64,000 bases of DNA from Galbula dea (taxonomy: Eukaryota; Chordata; Aves; Piciformes; Galbulidae): contig VWZX01010557.1 of NCBI GenBank assembly GCA_013399015.1, positions 86,888 through 150,887 of the forward strand, given 5' to 3'. Below the pieces are notes generated by a model. It made no database searches. It was not told the DNA's origin and saw nothing but the letters and a program-made list of their open reading frames with translations. Positions 37,701 through 52,700 of the stretch are shown here, piece after piece. A program made the translations under genes and the position numbers. Numbering within the stretch: the first letter of the stretch is position 1; each line of letters begins with the position of its first letter.

Positions 37701-40700
37701 ATAAAAGGAATCTTCATAGAAGATCCCCCAGAAATGTCTTCATTATTTCACTGAACCCATTTGAACCCTCTGCATGAGCAGGGTGGGGCCCAGAAGGAAC
37801 AATGCTTGAACAGTGCCACATCTTCTGTTCACTGGAAAAGCAGGAGTGTCTCAACTAAATGTCTCATTTGCATTTTAAGCTGAGAAAAACAAAACACAGC
37901 AACAGAGAAAACATTTGAGCTTTGTATATTTTATCACTAGAAAAATGGTTAGCAAATCCTGAATCTGAACGTACATTATACACCTTAATACACAGAAAAA
38001 CTTACAGAAACTATAGATCTGTTGTGACATACTCTCTCATCATGCTAGAAAAAGGTATCTTTTCTCTCTAAGAGTTTAATCAATAGACAAAGGAATAATA
38101 ATTTGAAGAGAAAGCAATAAACATCAAGAACTGACCATGCATGCAGTTGAGGTTATATCCTGGTCTTACTTAACCTCACTTAACTTCTATGAAGTAGGTA
38201 TTTTACTCTAAAGAGCCTCACATAGCACAGTGTTAGTGGGTTCAGTTTTTTTTTCCTTTACCACTTCAAAGTGGTTGTCTCAAAGGGAAATAGAATAGGA
38301 TGTTCTCATACAGTTTTGGAAAACAGATGCTGAAATACTGTACAAAGACAAAAAAATCATTCAGAAACCATTTAGCAGGCTGAACTGAGATGTTAAAATA
38401 TGTAGTGAAAAGCATAAACACAAACAGAAATACAGATTCCTGGGTAGCTAGCTTTATTTGTGGTTAGCTGAATCCCATGATACTGCTTGAGATTTCAGAG
38501 TAAGATGATGAACAGTCTTGCTTGTATAGGGGTACAGTGATATTTTATGGAAATGTTTTACTATCACAGTCCTCATGTTTACAGATAAATAGTTTTGATT
38601 TCATTTAAAATTCCATTCATTGATCAGAAACCCAGAGCATGCAGAATGGTGACAGAGCAATTGTCATCCCCTAGTTACTGCTACTGACTTGTTCTGTCCT
38701 ACAGTGTTGAAATACCAGCACAATAGTTTTAGATTTAGAGTGTGCCCCAGAGCAGTAACTGAACCTTGTTGGTGTAGGTGTTGTGTGTAGATATGTGCAA
38801 ATTAACAAGGTTTATAACCCCAGACTGTGTTTAATGACTCCAATACCTGTGCTTGCAATGTAGCTGTGATTAGAGGCTGTGACTTTGTCTACAAACCACC
38901 CATCTTTACCAGCCAGTTGCTTATCAGAAACTATACCTTGTACTGTAGCATAACCCCGACACCCATCAGAATGGACTAGTTGCTTGTAAAAGAAATGTTA
39001 GAGCGTTAAGAACTTTTTCCAAACACGGTTCCTGAAGGACAAGTGTCTTCCAGATATTTGGAAGAAAGATTTGACTGCTGCCTGGTGGTTTCAAACACAT
39101 ATATACCTATCAAAATTATTTGAGATTAATAGTTTTGTATTTATTTACGAGGGTGATAATTTCATACCTATATTCTCAGTTATTCTTTAACTCTGTGTAG
39201 ATAGTACAAATAAATTTACTTTTAAGCTCTTGCATTACATTTCACTTTTGACATTTATATTGTATCTTCTACTTGCAGCAATGCCTTGTTTATTGTCAAT
39301 ATCATGTCCATGCCAACTGACCCCACTAAGACCAAAATGACTAGCTGTAGACATAGGCAACATAGCTCTTATAGGATGTGGCTTATGTTTTTAACCTTAA
39401 AACTGATGGAAATGCCAGTATGCATATTGATTATCTTGTAAGATCACATCTTCCAATTCCAAGGATCTGTGCAGAACACAGCAAAAGCAGTAACTCCAGC
39501 CTCTTCTGTTCTCTCCCCTCCCTTCTACTTCATCTTAGTTTTTCTTAGCTCTTCAGAACTGATCCTGACGGGTTGAGAGAAAGATGTGCTCTGTTGCAGC
39601 AGCTCAAGATCAGCTGCACAAATGACCAGTGCTTTCACAGCAGGCTTGATGCAACCCAAACTCCATGGGCTTGCTGTGCAGATATGCACATATTACTAAT
39701 TACAGATGCAGTGGCCATTTGCCCATTATCCCCACAGGATCATCAGAGGAGAAGACATTTTAAATAACTCTCAGACCCTGCTTAAATGTCTGTACATGTC
39801 TTGGTTCCAGAAGGATCAGAAACAAGAAGACAAATAAGCATAAAACTTACTTGAAATAAAAGTCTCAGGTTTGTGTATTTGAAGATGGTGCATATTGCTT
39901 TCACAAGGAATTAGAAGCTTTTTCTGCAGCGTCTGACTCCAGTCCTTCTACTTGCAGTTTAGCTGGGTAACAAAATTGGGCTGAAACTGGTCCTGTCCTT
40001 AAAGGACCAGCATACTCTGTTACAGAAGCTAATTAGTATCTGCTGTTTTGCTAATTAAAACAGCTGTTTGCATTTTCATCTTTGGGGATTTTAAAGACAA
40101 GTTTTTAATTGTTAGTAAAGCTTGGCAGTTCTTTAATTAGCAATGGGTGAACTTCAAAAGGTTGAACAACTCATTTCTCTTTGAATGCTTACCCAAAGCT
40201 TATGTAAAACTTTACCTTGGATCTGCAATTCTATGCTAGAAAACTGAGTTTATACTGTAAAATTTCTGTGTTTTCTGTATTCTGCTTGTCACCCACTCAA
40301 AAATTTGATGATAAATAGGTCAGAACACTATATACTTTTGAAGATTCCAGTGTTTGCTGAGGCCCAGCCCTACTGTCTTCTCCCATGGGCTTTCCAAGGA
40401 TGCTGTGATATCCACAGGTAGTTCATTTACATCCCAGTGCTGTTGCCTTTGGCCTGGTGAAGACATGAGTTTGACCCAGAAAAAGTCATTGGCATGCTGT
40501 TAGTACTGTTCTTTAGAGTACTAGAAAGACAAAGAAAATAGTAATTTAAAATGGTTGGTATTTCAACCAGATTGGAACCATATTTCCAGTGAAAAAGAAA
40601 AACACATTCTGTATTTTGGATGGGTTTGAATTCTGTTATAAACAGTCTCTGTTGTAGAAGTTTCACAGAATCATAGAATCATTACGGTTGGAAAGGACCC

Positions 40701-43700
40701 TCAAGATCATCTAGTCCAACCGATAGCCCTACACTACTCTTATCCCTAAATCATCCCCTGAAGAAACACATCTATCCTCTTCTTAAAAACCTCCAGGGAA
40801 GGTGACTCCACCACCTCCCTGGGCAACCTATTCCAATATCTAACCACTCTTTCAGTAAAGAAATTCTTCCTAATATCTAATCTAAACCTACCCTGGCACA
40901 ACTTAAGCCCATTCCCTCTAGTCCTGTCACTAGTCACAAGGGAGAAGAGGCCAACACCCACCTCCCTAGAATGGCCTTTCAAGTAGCTGAAGAGAGCGTT
41001 TGATGTAGTTTGTTGTAAAAGACTGTACTACATGAATCTCCTCTTATATTTAAGAGTACAGGAGTCATTAATAGTGTCTGCCATTACAAACTTTAGAAAG
41101 AACATTCAGAACAGTTGAGTTTTTTTTTAAATCAAGCAGAACCAAGTACTTCAAAATCAACTGAAAAGTTCTCCTATAAGATTTGTTAAAATTCGCATTA
41201 ACCATGTTACCATTTTAGGTCAAAGATAGGAGTTTGAGCTTGTTACAGTATTTTATCTCAGTCAAAAATACCCTTTGCTGCATGATCTAATTAATGTAGA
41301 ACTAGTCCTAATGCACTTTTTACTCAGTTTCTTTATTATACTTTTATGTTACTCTGTGTTGAAATACTGGCTGTTATTGTCAGGTCAGGTACTTGCAGGA
41401 AAATCCATTCAGTGCTCATATGTAACTTTGTCTTAAAACACCAACTTTACAATATGGATGATAAAGAAGACGACATTTAAGAGCTAAATCAAAAGAAGGA
41501 CAAAGAGGACCTGATTTTCAATATGCTACTGTGCTGCAGTTTTTTTCTTTCTAAACTGTTATTTTAAAGGAATATAACTACAGTAGCTGCATTGTTTATT
41601 AAGCAGAATGCACATACTTTTTGATCTGGCCTTTTCTTTGTATTTTTTTCTTTCTTTTTTTTTTTTACTGTGACCTTTTTGTATTTGTCATGCCATTAGC
41701 ATTTGTAGGTTGGCATAGCAACTCTCTTATTTCTGCACTTTCCTCCTCCTCCTTTTTCCTACCCCTGTAGCAAATATATCTCCAGTTGGTAAATCCTCTC
41801 TGCAACACTCATGCACATGAGTTTTAATATGTATATTAAATATTGGTATATCATTTTTGCTAGGAAAGGAGAACCCTGTGACTGGCTGGATTAAAAATGG
41901 AGGTTTTCAAAAGGAAAGCAAAATAAGTATAATGGATGAAAGGAACATGTTTTAGAAAGCAATCCAGTATTCTTTAAAACATAAGCATTTGAAGATAGAA
42001 TACAGAAAATGAATTATTTCTCATTGTGAGGTTGCTTACATCTTAGGACGTTATAGATTTGGGGTTTTATGATTTCTTTTTTTCAGAGAGATGAATTCAT
42101 GTTGTTTTTAATAATTCTTTACCAGAAGTTACTCAATTATTAACAGATTACATTGAATAATTTTAAAGTGATTTCTTGGCATAGTAGTATGCATATTGCA
42201 ATCTGTCTTGATATTGACATGCACTTAAGCATTAGGAGTAGAAAATCCCCACTCTGATGTAATTAAGGAGCCAAGATCATGTCAATCTCAGTATCTTTTA
42301 CAGGCTATAGAAACCATTGCCTCTAGAAGGCATTGTGAAGATTGGTTTTGTGCATACCACTGTTAGCACAAACAAGTTTTAAATCTTTTGTTATCTATAC
42401 AACTTAATCTAAACACATTATTATTGGATGCAAATTATGTAGTTTTATACCCTGTATTCCTCAAGCTGCAGGTTGAATGAGAAAAGTTAGTGACAAGCAC
42501 AGAATTTCTCACTAGGTTCCCAGCCATGTAATTGAATTCCAATACCTGTAATGATTTCTTTGAACCTGTATATAATACAGATTTTATTTTCCCCTTCATT
42601 ATAGCTTCTTTTCCTGCAATTAAGTAACTGTGCCATATCTTGTGTGTCTTTTCCTAAGAATGTCCCCCTTCCCAGAACATGCAAATGTCATAATTTAACG
42701 GCTGGTTCTATTTTGCTTCTTGACAAATGGTTGAATATAGAAATTATTCTTTTTTTTTTTTTTTCATTTCATTTATCCTAGAACTTCCCTATATCTGTCT
42801 AACCCAATTTACTCTTTTTTCTCTTTGCCTCTTTTGAGCCCAGGGAGTGCCCACCTTGCTTCATTCCTTCCTACCTACTCATCCCCTCTACTTTGGAAAC
42901 AGAACTCCTTGTTGAGCAGTTCTCCACAGCATTTAGTCTGTAGTTGGTAGCTGGTCTACATAATGCCTTCAAAACATAGAAAGGCTTGGATAAAATCTTT
43001 GAGTGGTTTTGTAATAGTACATTTATGTACTATTTATGTGTATTGGTACACAAAAATCAAAACTTAAGCTGACCATATAGTACACTACAGTTATGTATTA
43101 TAGTATATAGTTATATTATGCTATGTTACAGTATTATAGTATAGTATTAGAGTATACTATATTATAGTATAGAGTTATATATTATAGTATACTACAGTAT
43201 ATTATTTCTGAACCACAATTACACTGAATCTCTCCAGGTGTATTGCTTTTTTAACTTTGGAAGCAGAGTAAAGTGGCATCCTGGAACTATTTCTCAGTGA
43301 AAACTTTCAGATGAATTATCAATATCCCATGAAATTACATTGCTTTTCTGTACATTAACTTCTCTGTGTGGCTGTTGCATACCATAGTACTGCTCAGAAT
43401 GCATGGACTGCATACTGCACCCGGCAGCTAACAAAGACCAACCTTTATGAATGACAGTCAAGGTTAACGAAACCTTGTGTGATTATAAAGCTGTTTTTTA
43501 GACTTTCCCCTTGACACAACAATGCTCTCCTCCTGGTGTGCTTTCCAAAAAAATGGATTATTTGATCTTTCTTCACTCTAAAATCAGTTTCCTCTCCTCA
43601 AATTTATCTCTCTATATGTGAATGTGAAATTGTTGTGCTGCAAGTGCATGGTCTAGACTCAGTAGTCTAATTCAGGATGGCAGATCTCTTGAATAAATTA

Positions 43701-46700
43701 AGAATGCCTTGCTATGACATCTGTGCTTTGAAAGGGTTTTGTGATACTGACAATAAAAAAGTCCATTTCCCATCAGTATTATTTATTTTGTTTCCAGTCT
43801 CTTCTCCACTGAGGCTTTGATTTCATCTTTATGAATCATAGAATCATAAAGGCTGGAAAAGATCTCTAAGATCATCAAGTCCAACTGTTGACCCAACGCC
43901 ACCATGCCCACTAAACCATTTTGTGTAATGCCATGTCGACATGTTTTTTGCACACCTCCAGGGGTGGTGACTCTAACCACTTCCATGGGCAGCCTGTTCT
44001 AATGCTTAACCACTCTTCAGTGAAGAAATTTTTCCTAATATCTGATCTAAACCTCCCCTGATGCAACTTGAGGCCTTTTGCTGTTGTCCTATCACTAGTT
44101 ACCTGTTAGAAGAGACTGACCCCCACGTCACTACAACCTCCTCTCAGGTAGTTGTAGAGAGCAAGAAGGTCTCCCCTGAGCCTCCTCTGCTCCAGACTAA
44201 ACAATCCTAGTCCATTCAGCTGCTCCTCACAATACTTTTGCTCTAGACCCTTTACCAGAGTCATTGCCCTTCTTTGGACATGCTCCAGGAACTCCATGTC
44301 TTTTTCGTAATGAGAGGCCCGGTACTGAACCCAATATTCAAGGTGTGGCCTCATCAGTACTGAGTCCAGGGGCATGATCACCTCCCCAGTCCTGCTGGCT
44401 ACACTATTTCAGATCTAAGACAGGATGCTGTTGCCCTCCATGGCTCTTGTTCAGCCAGCTGCTGACCAGCATTCCCAAGTCCTTTTCCACCAGGCAGCTT
44501 TCTGCCCCAAGCCTGTAGCATTGCATGGGCTTCCTGTGACCCAAGTGCAGGACGCAGCACTTGGCCTTGTTTACATTACTTGTGCCCATAATTCATGTGA
44601 AAACAGTGTAATTGGATACAACCTAAACATGCATATTATTCTGCTCTTGATGTACTTTCTTTCAACCTTATAGATGTAACATAAAGAATACTTATGCATG
44701 TATTCTAATACCTTAATTTTAAAACAAAATTAGTGACGTTACCTTCCATTTCCTATCATCTTATTCGGTCTCTCTTGTGTGATCAGTGCACAGCACACTT
44801 GTAGAGCATACTCTGTGTCTTAGGGGAAAAACTTCCTACTCATATTACCAAATATGTACTCTGATATCCAGTGAGACATATTGTTTAAACAAGCACATTT
44901 TGTAACTTATTTGTCATACTTGCCTGTTGTTTTCTTAATACAAATATTCATATTGAGCACATCTCATTCTCTATTTCAAATGAACCAGAAAGAGATTTTG
45001 CACATCTAGGAAGGAGAAATTGTTGGCTAATCATGAAGAAGCCTCTTCGTATAGTATAAGCAATGTGAATAGCTTATACTAGCAGCTTAGGTAGTATAAA
45101 TAGGTGTAGCTTGCAATATGTAAATGCTGGAAAAACACAAAACAGTGCCTTAGGAAGTGGATAAAATCATCAATAGTAAGTGCCTCCTAATTTTGAAAAC
45201 AACATACTGAAAAATACTGAAAAATGGCAACTGCCTAGGAATGAATGGCCATGAGGCTTTCAAAGGAGGCACACCATTTCAGTGTGGTTTATTACTCACA
45301 AAAACACTGTGCAAGGCTCTTGTTCAAAGCTGTTGTCTTAGCTGTAATGGACTAGCACCATGCTGCCTGTTCAAAGTCTGTGTGAGGGGGAAGACTGCGC
45401 GTGACAGGTTGAGAAGAAGAAAATGGTGAAGAACAAGCCTGAAGAATCAGGGGTAAGAGGCAGAAGTTAGAGGGATTCCTGCACTTGACCCAGGTTAATT
45501 TCAAATGAACAAATGGGCCTAGGGAAGAAGTTTCTAGTTTTGCAGTGAACAGAAGGTTAGTCAGGATGAAAGTGCAGTTAGTACAAAACCTTTCACCTGA
45601 CTGGTTGTTGAGCAACAATGATATTTGTCTTTTATTGCTGATCTACAGAGGAGGGGGGAAATATTCCCTAACTGTACATATAATAACATTTCTAATCTAA
45701 GACATATTATGTTTCCCTTTTCTAAAGAAAGAGGGATCATGCAGACAGTATTTTTTGTTCTATTAAGGGTCATAACAACTATTCTTTTTGCAGACCAAAG
45801 AACATTCCTAGTTTTCTGAGGTGTCCAGGAGCTGCTGTTGTCAAATCCTAGCTCTGGTCTTTGCAAACAGGACATGCTATATGAAATATTGCACATGGCT
45901 AAGTTTTGATGGCTATCTCAAGTTAATGATATCTATGAAACTGAGACTTAGGAAACAGAAGCAAAAAGAGCTAGGAAAAATGTGAGGAGATTGGGAGGGC
46001 AAAGAAAGGAAGGGGGTGGTGTCATCAGTCACCCATACAGCCTATATGCTCTTACTGTTGAACTGATGTTGAAGATTTGCCTGGAGTCCTGATCCTCCTG
46101 TAGAAGGAGGAACTGCAGTTTCCTGAAGACTTTCTTGTCTGAAATGGTTTCTTAATCTACCTCAGATTTATAAGTCACTTTGTAATAGGCTGCATGAGGT
46201 GTTTGAATACCTAGAAGAAAGCAAGCTCCACTGATTTCTGCCTAGTTGCAAAATATTGACATTTTAAATGCAGAAGGAAGTGACTTGTGACTAGATACCT
46301 AGTGCCATTTTAAATCTCATCTTCCAGCTGATGGAAAACAAAGTCATGAGTGACCACAGACTCTCTCCACGTATGTGCCAACTGGTCATGGCTGTAACAG
46401 ATACTATGGGCTATATATAGGCACCCATGTTTAGACATCAGAATTGCTCCCAGGAGGTCAGAATGTCTTGCAGTAGCCAAAAGTGTAGAGGTGCAAGAAG
46501 AATTGTTCTGTCGTCAGTCTGGTGAAATGGTATATTGTGAGATTGGCAGGAGAGATATTTTTTTTCACTATAGTGACACTATGCTTTTGCCATCACAACT
46601 AGTGTCAGATTCTTCCCTGACTATATTCTAACCATGAAACAAGCAGTTTCTTTCTAGCCATGATGAAAGAGAATCAAATAAATCATCCTGTATATTTTAG

Positions 46701-49700
46701 CATAACTAAGATGATTACTGACTTCTTATTACTAAAAGGCAGGAGATTATGTTGCTAACTTGGTACTGTATTTGGAGCTGAATATGTTGCCTAGAAAATG
46801 CACTTTTATGTGTATGCATAGTCTTTTGCTCATGAATAATAGCATAAACTGCACATAGGAGTAGTGGGCAAGTGCTCAGCATGTTAAACAACTTTACAAG
46901 AACTTAAGAGCATTTGAACCTTCAAGAGGCAATACATTTTTACTTATTCTAGCCTTCTGACTAATATTTTTCCAAGAAAATAGAAATATGTGTTAGTGGT
47001 TAACAATTCGGTGTATTTTACTTTTTCTTCTGAGAGATGACCTCTCAGAGTAAAAAATGACAATGAAAGAGACTAAAAGCTTTAAAAAATTAAAGTAGAA
47101 AGCCTTATGTCACTAATGTGATTTTTCTCCTTGCAAGTCAGTTGTGTTGGGAAATAGTCATCACTGAAGCAATTACATCTGTTATGAAATGTCACATTTT
47201 GGTAGATACACTTTTATGTTCTGGCACTGAGTGCTACCTCTAATTGTGTTTTTTGAGCTGGACAGAGGGTGGCTTACTATCCACATTTCTATAATGTTAA
47301 GTAATTCATGTGTGTTGCTAGAAGAGATTTATACCACAGTACAATGTCATACCAAAATGTCAGTGTTGCCAAAATGCACATAGTATTGAAAACGATGTAA
47401 TGTTATGTATCTCAAAACTTTCAGATTATTGCTTGAATGATCTTCTCATTAGAAAGCAGGACCTGGTCTTTACAATTGGTGCCTAATTCTGCACACATTC
47501 AGTGACAAAAGCAGGGTGATTTTGGTCTGCATGAGTTTGCACAAATCACTTGCTGGTGAACGATCAGCTATCAGTAAGTGCCTGTGAAACTTGGTAAAGG
47601 CCAGACTGGAATTCTGTGAGGGAGGAAAGTGATATTGATGCATAAATAAATAGGGTGATGACCTCCTCTGAAGGTGAATTATTTGAGCTGTATTAAAGTA
47701 TAGTTTCAGTTGTCGTGTTTCTGACTAAGGAAGTAGAAATTTTGGCTTCTGTAATTTTTAAATGTAATTTTGCAGTTTACAGACAGTATAGCTGCATCGT
47801 GTGGTGTTGGTGACATGCACAGTCTTCCCTTCTAGTGAGAAAGTGACTGTGATTGAACAGCCTACATCACCTTGGCCTACTGTAATCAAACCCCAATGGG
47901 CCATCGCCCAGCGTCTGGCCAGTCTGCGACCAGCGATGGACATCAGGGGGCAGGGAGCTCCTGTGGTCACAGGAAACAGCAGTAACCTGAAATAGCCACC
48001 TCTGTATTGTTGCATGAACATCAAATACTCCCTTGCGATAACATAGACATGTTGTTTGTTGACTTTATTATGCTGCTGTAGCTCACTAGTAGTGATGTGC
48101 TTCATTTAACCCATTTTGTAATACTTTACAGTATGCATTGAACACGCATTCGTTCTGCACCTGGGGCCTGACCCAAAGCATACGAATTTGTTTGAAAGAT
48201 CCAGTCTTTCAAGGACTTTTGGCTCAGGCCCTTTATTTTTCTGAATGCTCTTGCTTTTTATTTTTCTTTTTGTTCATGGGCTGTAAGTTTTTTTTCTTTC
48301 TTTTAGAAATAGCTGCATTTAAAATAAAAGCAAGGAGTCACTCCAAGACAATCTGCATCTCTCTCTAGGTATATGTTAAACACAGCTGTTGTCACATGTA
48401 TAGTATTGTAATCGAAATACAGTGGCACCATTCTGTACTCATTATGTAGACAGTAGACTTATATAGAAAATATAAATCTAGATGAGAATTGTCATTTTGT
48501 GGAAAGATAAAATGCCACAGGGAAAATAGATGGCTTATATAAGTGAATAAACTGATACTCTTCTAGAGCTGGAATGCAAATGTATGCTTAATAGCTCTCC
48601 ACTCGGTAGTCAGATGTTGTCCTGTCCTCAGCTACTCCTGAAAAATTTGTCAGAAATGAGAGTACAAATTATTTACAGCCGTCATAACCATGTTGAAGTA
48701 CTAGCAGGACAGATAGTACTATAGATTTTAAAAGATGTATTAATTTAAAGAGAACTGCAAAGCACACTTGACATCTTGGAACCTACATATCCTGCATATT
48801 TTGAAGGCTTTGTCAAAGAAAAAGCCTCCCACAGTTGCATTGGAGACTTTAAAGACTTAATTTTGATTTTAAATTGCCTATTTGCAGTATTGTTCTCCCA
48901 CACTGTCTCATCACATTTTGTATGTTAAAATACACAATTTAAAATGAAAAGCATGCTTTTAAAGCAGCTGTGGGGAAAGGAAAGAGAGTGGGCACAGATG
49001 TTCACAAAGCCTTTGGAGCTGGTGGTCTTGCAGAGCCCTGACAATTGACCAGGCAGTTTGGCAGTTTTGCATGCAAAGGCATTTTGGTAAAGGGAGGGAT
49101 ACAGACAGTTTGTATTTGAGACATGAATCAGCCTGGACTTCTGCATAGCATCAAATCCTCATGTAGGGAAGTGTTAGGTATAAGGAGGTGGAACAGGACT
49201 GGCATGTACTCAGTATTACAAACCATGCTTGGAAGTATCAATAGAATAAGAGGAAAATAGGTGGAAAAACTTGCTGTGGGCAGTGGTTTAAATATGTCAC
49301 GTTCCGCACTGTATATGCATACTCACCTCATGGCAAATTATACTCTAGTAATAGCACTACCTATTGAACTACAAACTGCTTCAAAGCATGCATTTACTGA
49401 ATTCATTTGAACTAAAATTACCTGGCAAAGTAGAGCACAATTTCAATATGTCATAAAGTTGATAATTTTGATTAATATCTGATACATCTTTTATTATTCA
49501 GGAACAAATATTTTGTCTTTTCAGATGCAGTTGTGTGGAACCAGAACATCCTAGCAATAAAACCTTACGATACTGGCAGGACTACAATATATCTGCATCT
49601 GATGTTCCATGGGGGAACCTAACTGTGTCAGTAAGTGAAGTACTGGAACTTTATAAATAAAGGCATAAATGTAAATAATGTTGTCCCTACTACTGCAGCA

Positions 49701-52700
49701 AGTATATTAAAAAAATACCATTCTTTTTTTTCTGATCATGTTCAAATAAAGCATAAGATCTACTTAACTGAACAAAGATTAATATGGACTTTGTGGCATT
49801 ATCTCCTTCTGTAAGGATTTTGCAGCCTTTGATAGTACCCACTACAGGAAGTATGTGCATTTTGTGCCCTGCTTTGGAAACTTCTCGACACACTAGCACA
49901 TGAGTTTGACTGAGACCAAGTCTAAACATGTCATATGACAACGGATTTGTCCTAAATTCTGCCAGATGGCAAAACCAAGTTCCCTTGTGTAGAAAGACTT
50001 AAAAGCATTTATTTCCCCTAAAACATTCTTACAGCTGTTTGGTCTATAAAGGAGAGGAAGGGCCAAAATTTGGTCGTTTTTCTTTTGTTGAATGGCCAAT
50101 TTTCTCTCTCATGTAGACCTTCAGTATTAAGTATGTCTTAATTGTGTCATTTTTTTGGGAGGTTATGGAAGAAGGACAGGAACAAGTGGCAAGCAGTTTG
50201 GGGAGCTTGCATGGATATGTAACTTGTTTCTAAATGGTATGCTTTTCTAGGTTTAAAGAATTTATTACTTCAGATTTGTCTTCTTTAAAGCAGCATTTGC
50301 AACTTGATTAAAATGTCATATTGAGATTAGACCACCGCTTTTTCTCACAAATGGATCATTTCTTCTGTGATTCCATAATTTCATTGCGCAGTCAAAGAGA
50401 CTTGAGTGCAAAAGGCACCAAACTGAAGGCTTCTGTCAAACATACAAACATGAGAATTAACCTCATTATAGGCATAAACAAATGAAACACTTAAAAGCCA
50501 ATCCAGTGGACCATCTCCAGCAGTTACTGTTTTTTCTTTCAAAGGCAGGAATGCAGAAGAACTGGTGAGCTCCTATCATGAGTTAAGCAAGAGCTGCCTT
50601 CCATGGCTGCTCTGGCTTGATAGCAAGGACTGCTCCTCAACTGTTGGTGTGGCAACAGCAGAGAGAAAGTTGAGAACTGCTGGCCTGAGGGATTCCAGCA
50701 ATCCAGAATGAATATTCTCAAAATTGCAGCACACTCTAAGAGCATCTGTGCAGGGGCAGACTCCTCCTCTCACTTTCTCAGATCTCTGACAGTGTTTTTC
50801 AGAGTACATTTACAGCTGAGGAGATTTAAAATAACAGATTTTGTTTTAACTATAAATGTAAAAGACCAGCTGCATTATATAAAACCCTTTAAAACTTCTA
50901 TGAAAGCTTATTACTAAAACTTGAGTTTACATGGGTAGCAGTATAACTGACCGACTTTTCCCATGAGTCCCTAGAGTTGTCAAAGAAATAACTGAAGTTT
51001 TTCATACTTCCATGTACTTATTTCTTACAAGCATCATCAGGAAACAACTCTCCTGTCCTAGAGAATTGCAGTAAAAGATTAGACCTAGTTGTCTGTAAAT
51101 ATTTGGTCAGTGTCACCTCACTATCTTCTTCACTGCTGATTTCTTCCTGGTATTTCTTGCATTTGATTTAAAAGTTTCACATTCCTGAAGATCTAGGTTG
51201 GCACTCTCTCTTAAAAACAACAGTAGGACCAACACTTATTTTGCTCTCTAGGACAAAATGAGCATTAAGCAAACTCTTTATTCTGCTTGTGACAAAAATC
51301 CTTTCCAGTGAGTATATGATGAAATTCATCCATGTGCTGTGCCAATATCAAGGATATCTCAGGCCAGGACAACTTTTCTATTTGATGTCACAGAATCTTG
51401 AGAATTTCTTCTGGAGTTGCCCCCACACCTGAAACCTTTATTTCCTCAGTCCCTGGTTTACTGCTGTGCCAGTATAAAAAGTTTTGTACTCCTTTGTCTC
51501 ACAGTCATCATACAGCAACTGTGTTTTTTTCAAGCTAGCCTTTGCTCAAAGCCAAAGTTTCTCGTAACGTGTCAAGCCACCGTATTATGGTGTGAGTCTG
51601 ATGAGCTAATGGTGCAGTTCATTTGATACTGAAAGATCCTGATCTGATAGGATGTTGCTGCCTGGAATCTCTGATTCTAGGTGCTGTGTTTCTTTTTGCT
51701 TAATAAGTGTGGAGGGATTTGAGAAGGAAAGGATTGTGAGTCCGGAGCTTGTAGCTCACATTTTTGGAACTATTCTTTATTTCTGTACTTGTTAACTTGG
51801 AACAAGTATGGTTTTAGACAACTAAGGACTCTATTGGAGAATTACTAGACATGTTTTCTGCTACATTTGCTATTTGATCAAATGTTATACTGGGTACAAT
51901 TCATGTTACAGATTCTGGCTTTTGCTGCATTTTATCAGATTACTTTTTTAAGAGAGAGACTTTGTGGAATGTGCTGCCCCCATGTGGTATTAAATGTTTT
52001 GGTCTCCTTTGGGGTTAATACTGTTTATTCACTTAGCTTTTTCTTGAGTTGTTGGCCTGAAGAGTTGAAAGAAAAAATCAATACTTGCGAATGCAGTATG
52101 AGCAACCTTTCTGTTGGTAGCTTTTGAACTTCGCTTTCCTCTCGGAAGGAATTTGGAAGTGTAAATCTGTGTCTATAAACAAAAAATAAATAAGTATACT
52201 TGTTCAGTTTGAAGTAAATCTGGGTTTATATTAATGACTTTATTTATGGTATGTCTTAGTGACTTCATCATTTAATACTGGTTATAAGAGAGATTCTTTT
52301 GAGAGTTTGAGTGTTTTCCATGCAAACTGGATACAAATATTGGGAGTTTTAGTTTTTAAAAGAATAAATATATAAATATTATTTTACTATTTCCAGTAGG
52401 ATAGCCTGCTTGCAATTTAGTAAAGTAACTGGAAAGAAAATACTTGTATAAGCATGGATGTTTTTCAGAAGAACACTGCTTTGCTCTCCCTGACAGGAAT
52501 GTAAAAAGTTTCATGGAGAGTTTGTTGGACGAGCCTGTGGTCATCATGGCCCTTATGTTCCAGATGTCCTCTTCTGGTCTGTGATCTTATTCTTTTCTAC
52601 AGTAACGCTGTCATCCACACTGAAACAGTTCAAAACTAGCCGATACTTCCCAACAAAGGTGTGTGCCATTTTTTCTCATTCAACAGTTGACATTAGCATG

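Larger units (their letters stand above)
36943..49524 (+). other. Intron between visible exons 10 and 11 (12.6 kb)
   Basis: Starts gtaagt and ends tttcag. It contains CR1 copies at about 40664-40997 and 43836-44582, an AT-rich TATAGTA-type tandem at about 43075-43205, a T run at 42750-42764, and an exon-like open segment at 47836-47995 described separately. The rest is plain AT-rich intron. Confidence 0.85.

Noticed and set aside
45561..45896. 111-codon minus-strand frame in the 12.6 kb intron
   Set aside because: No recognised protein features and no supporting signals.
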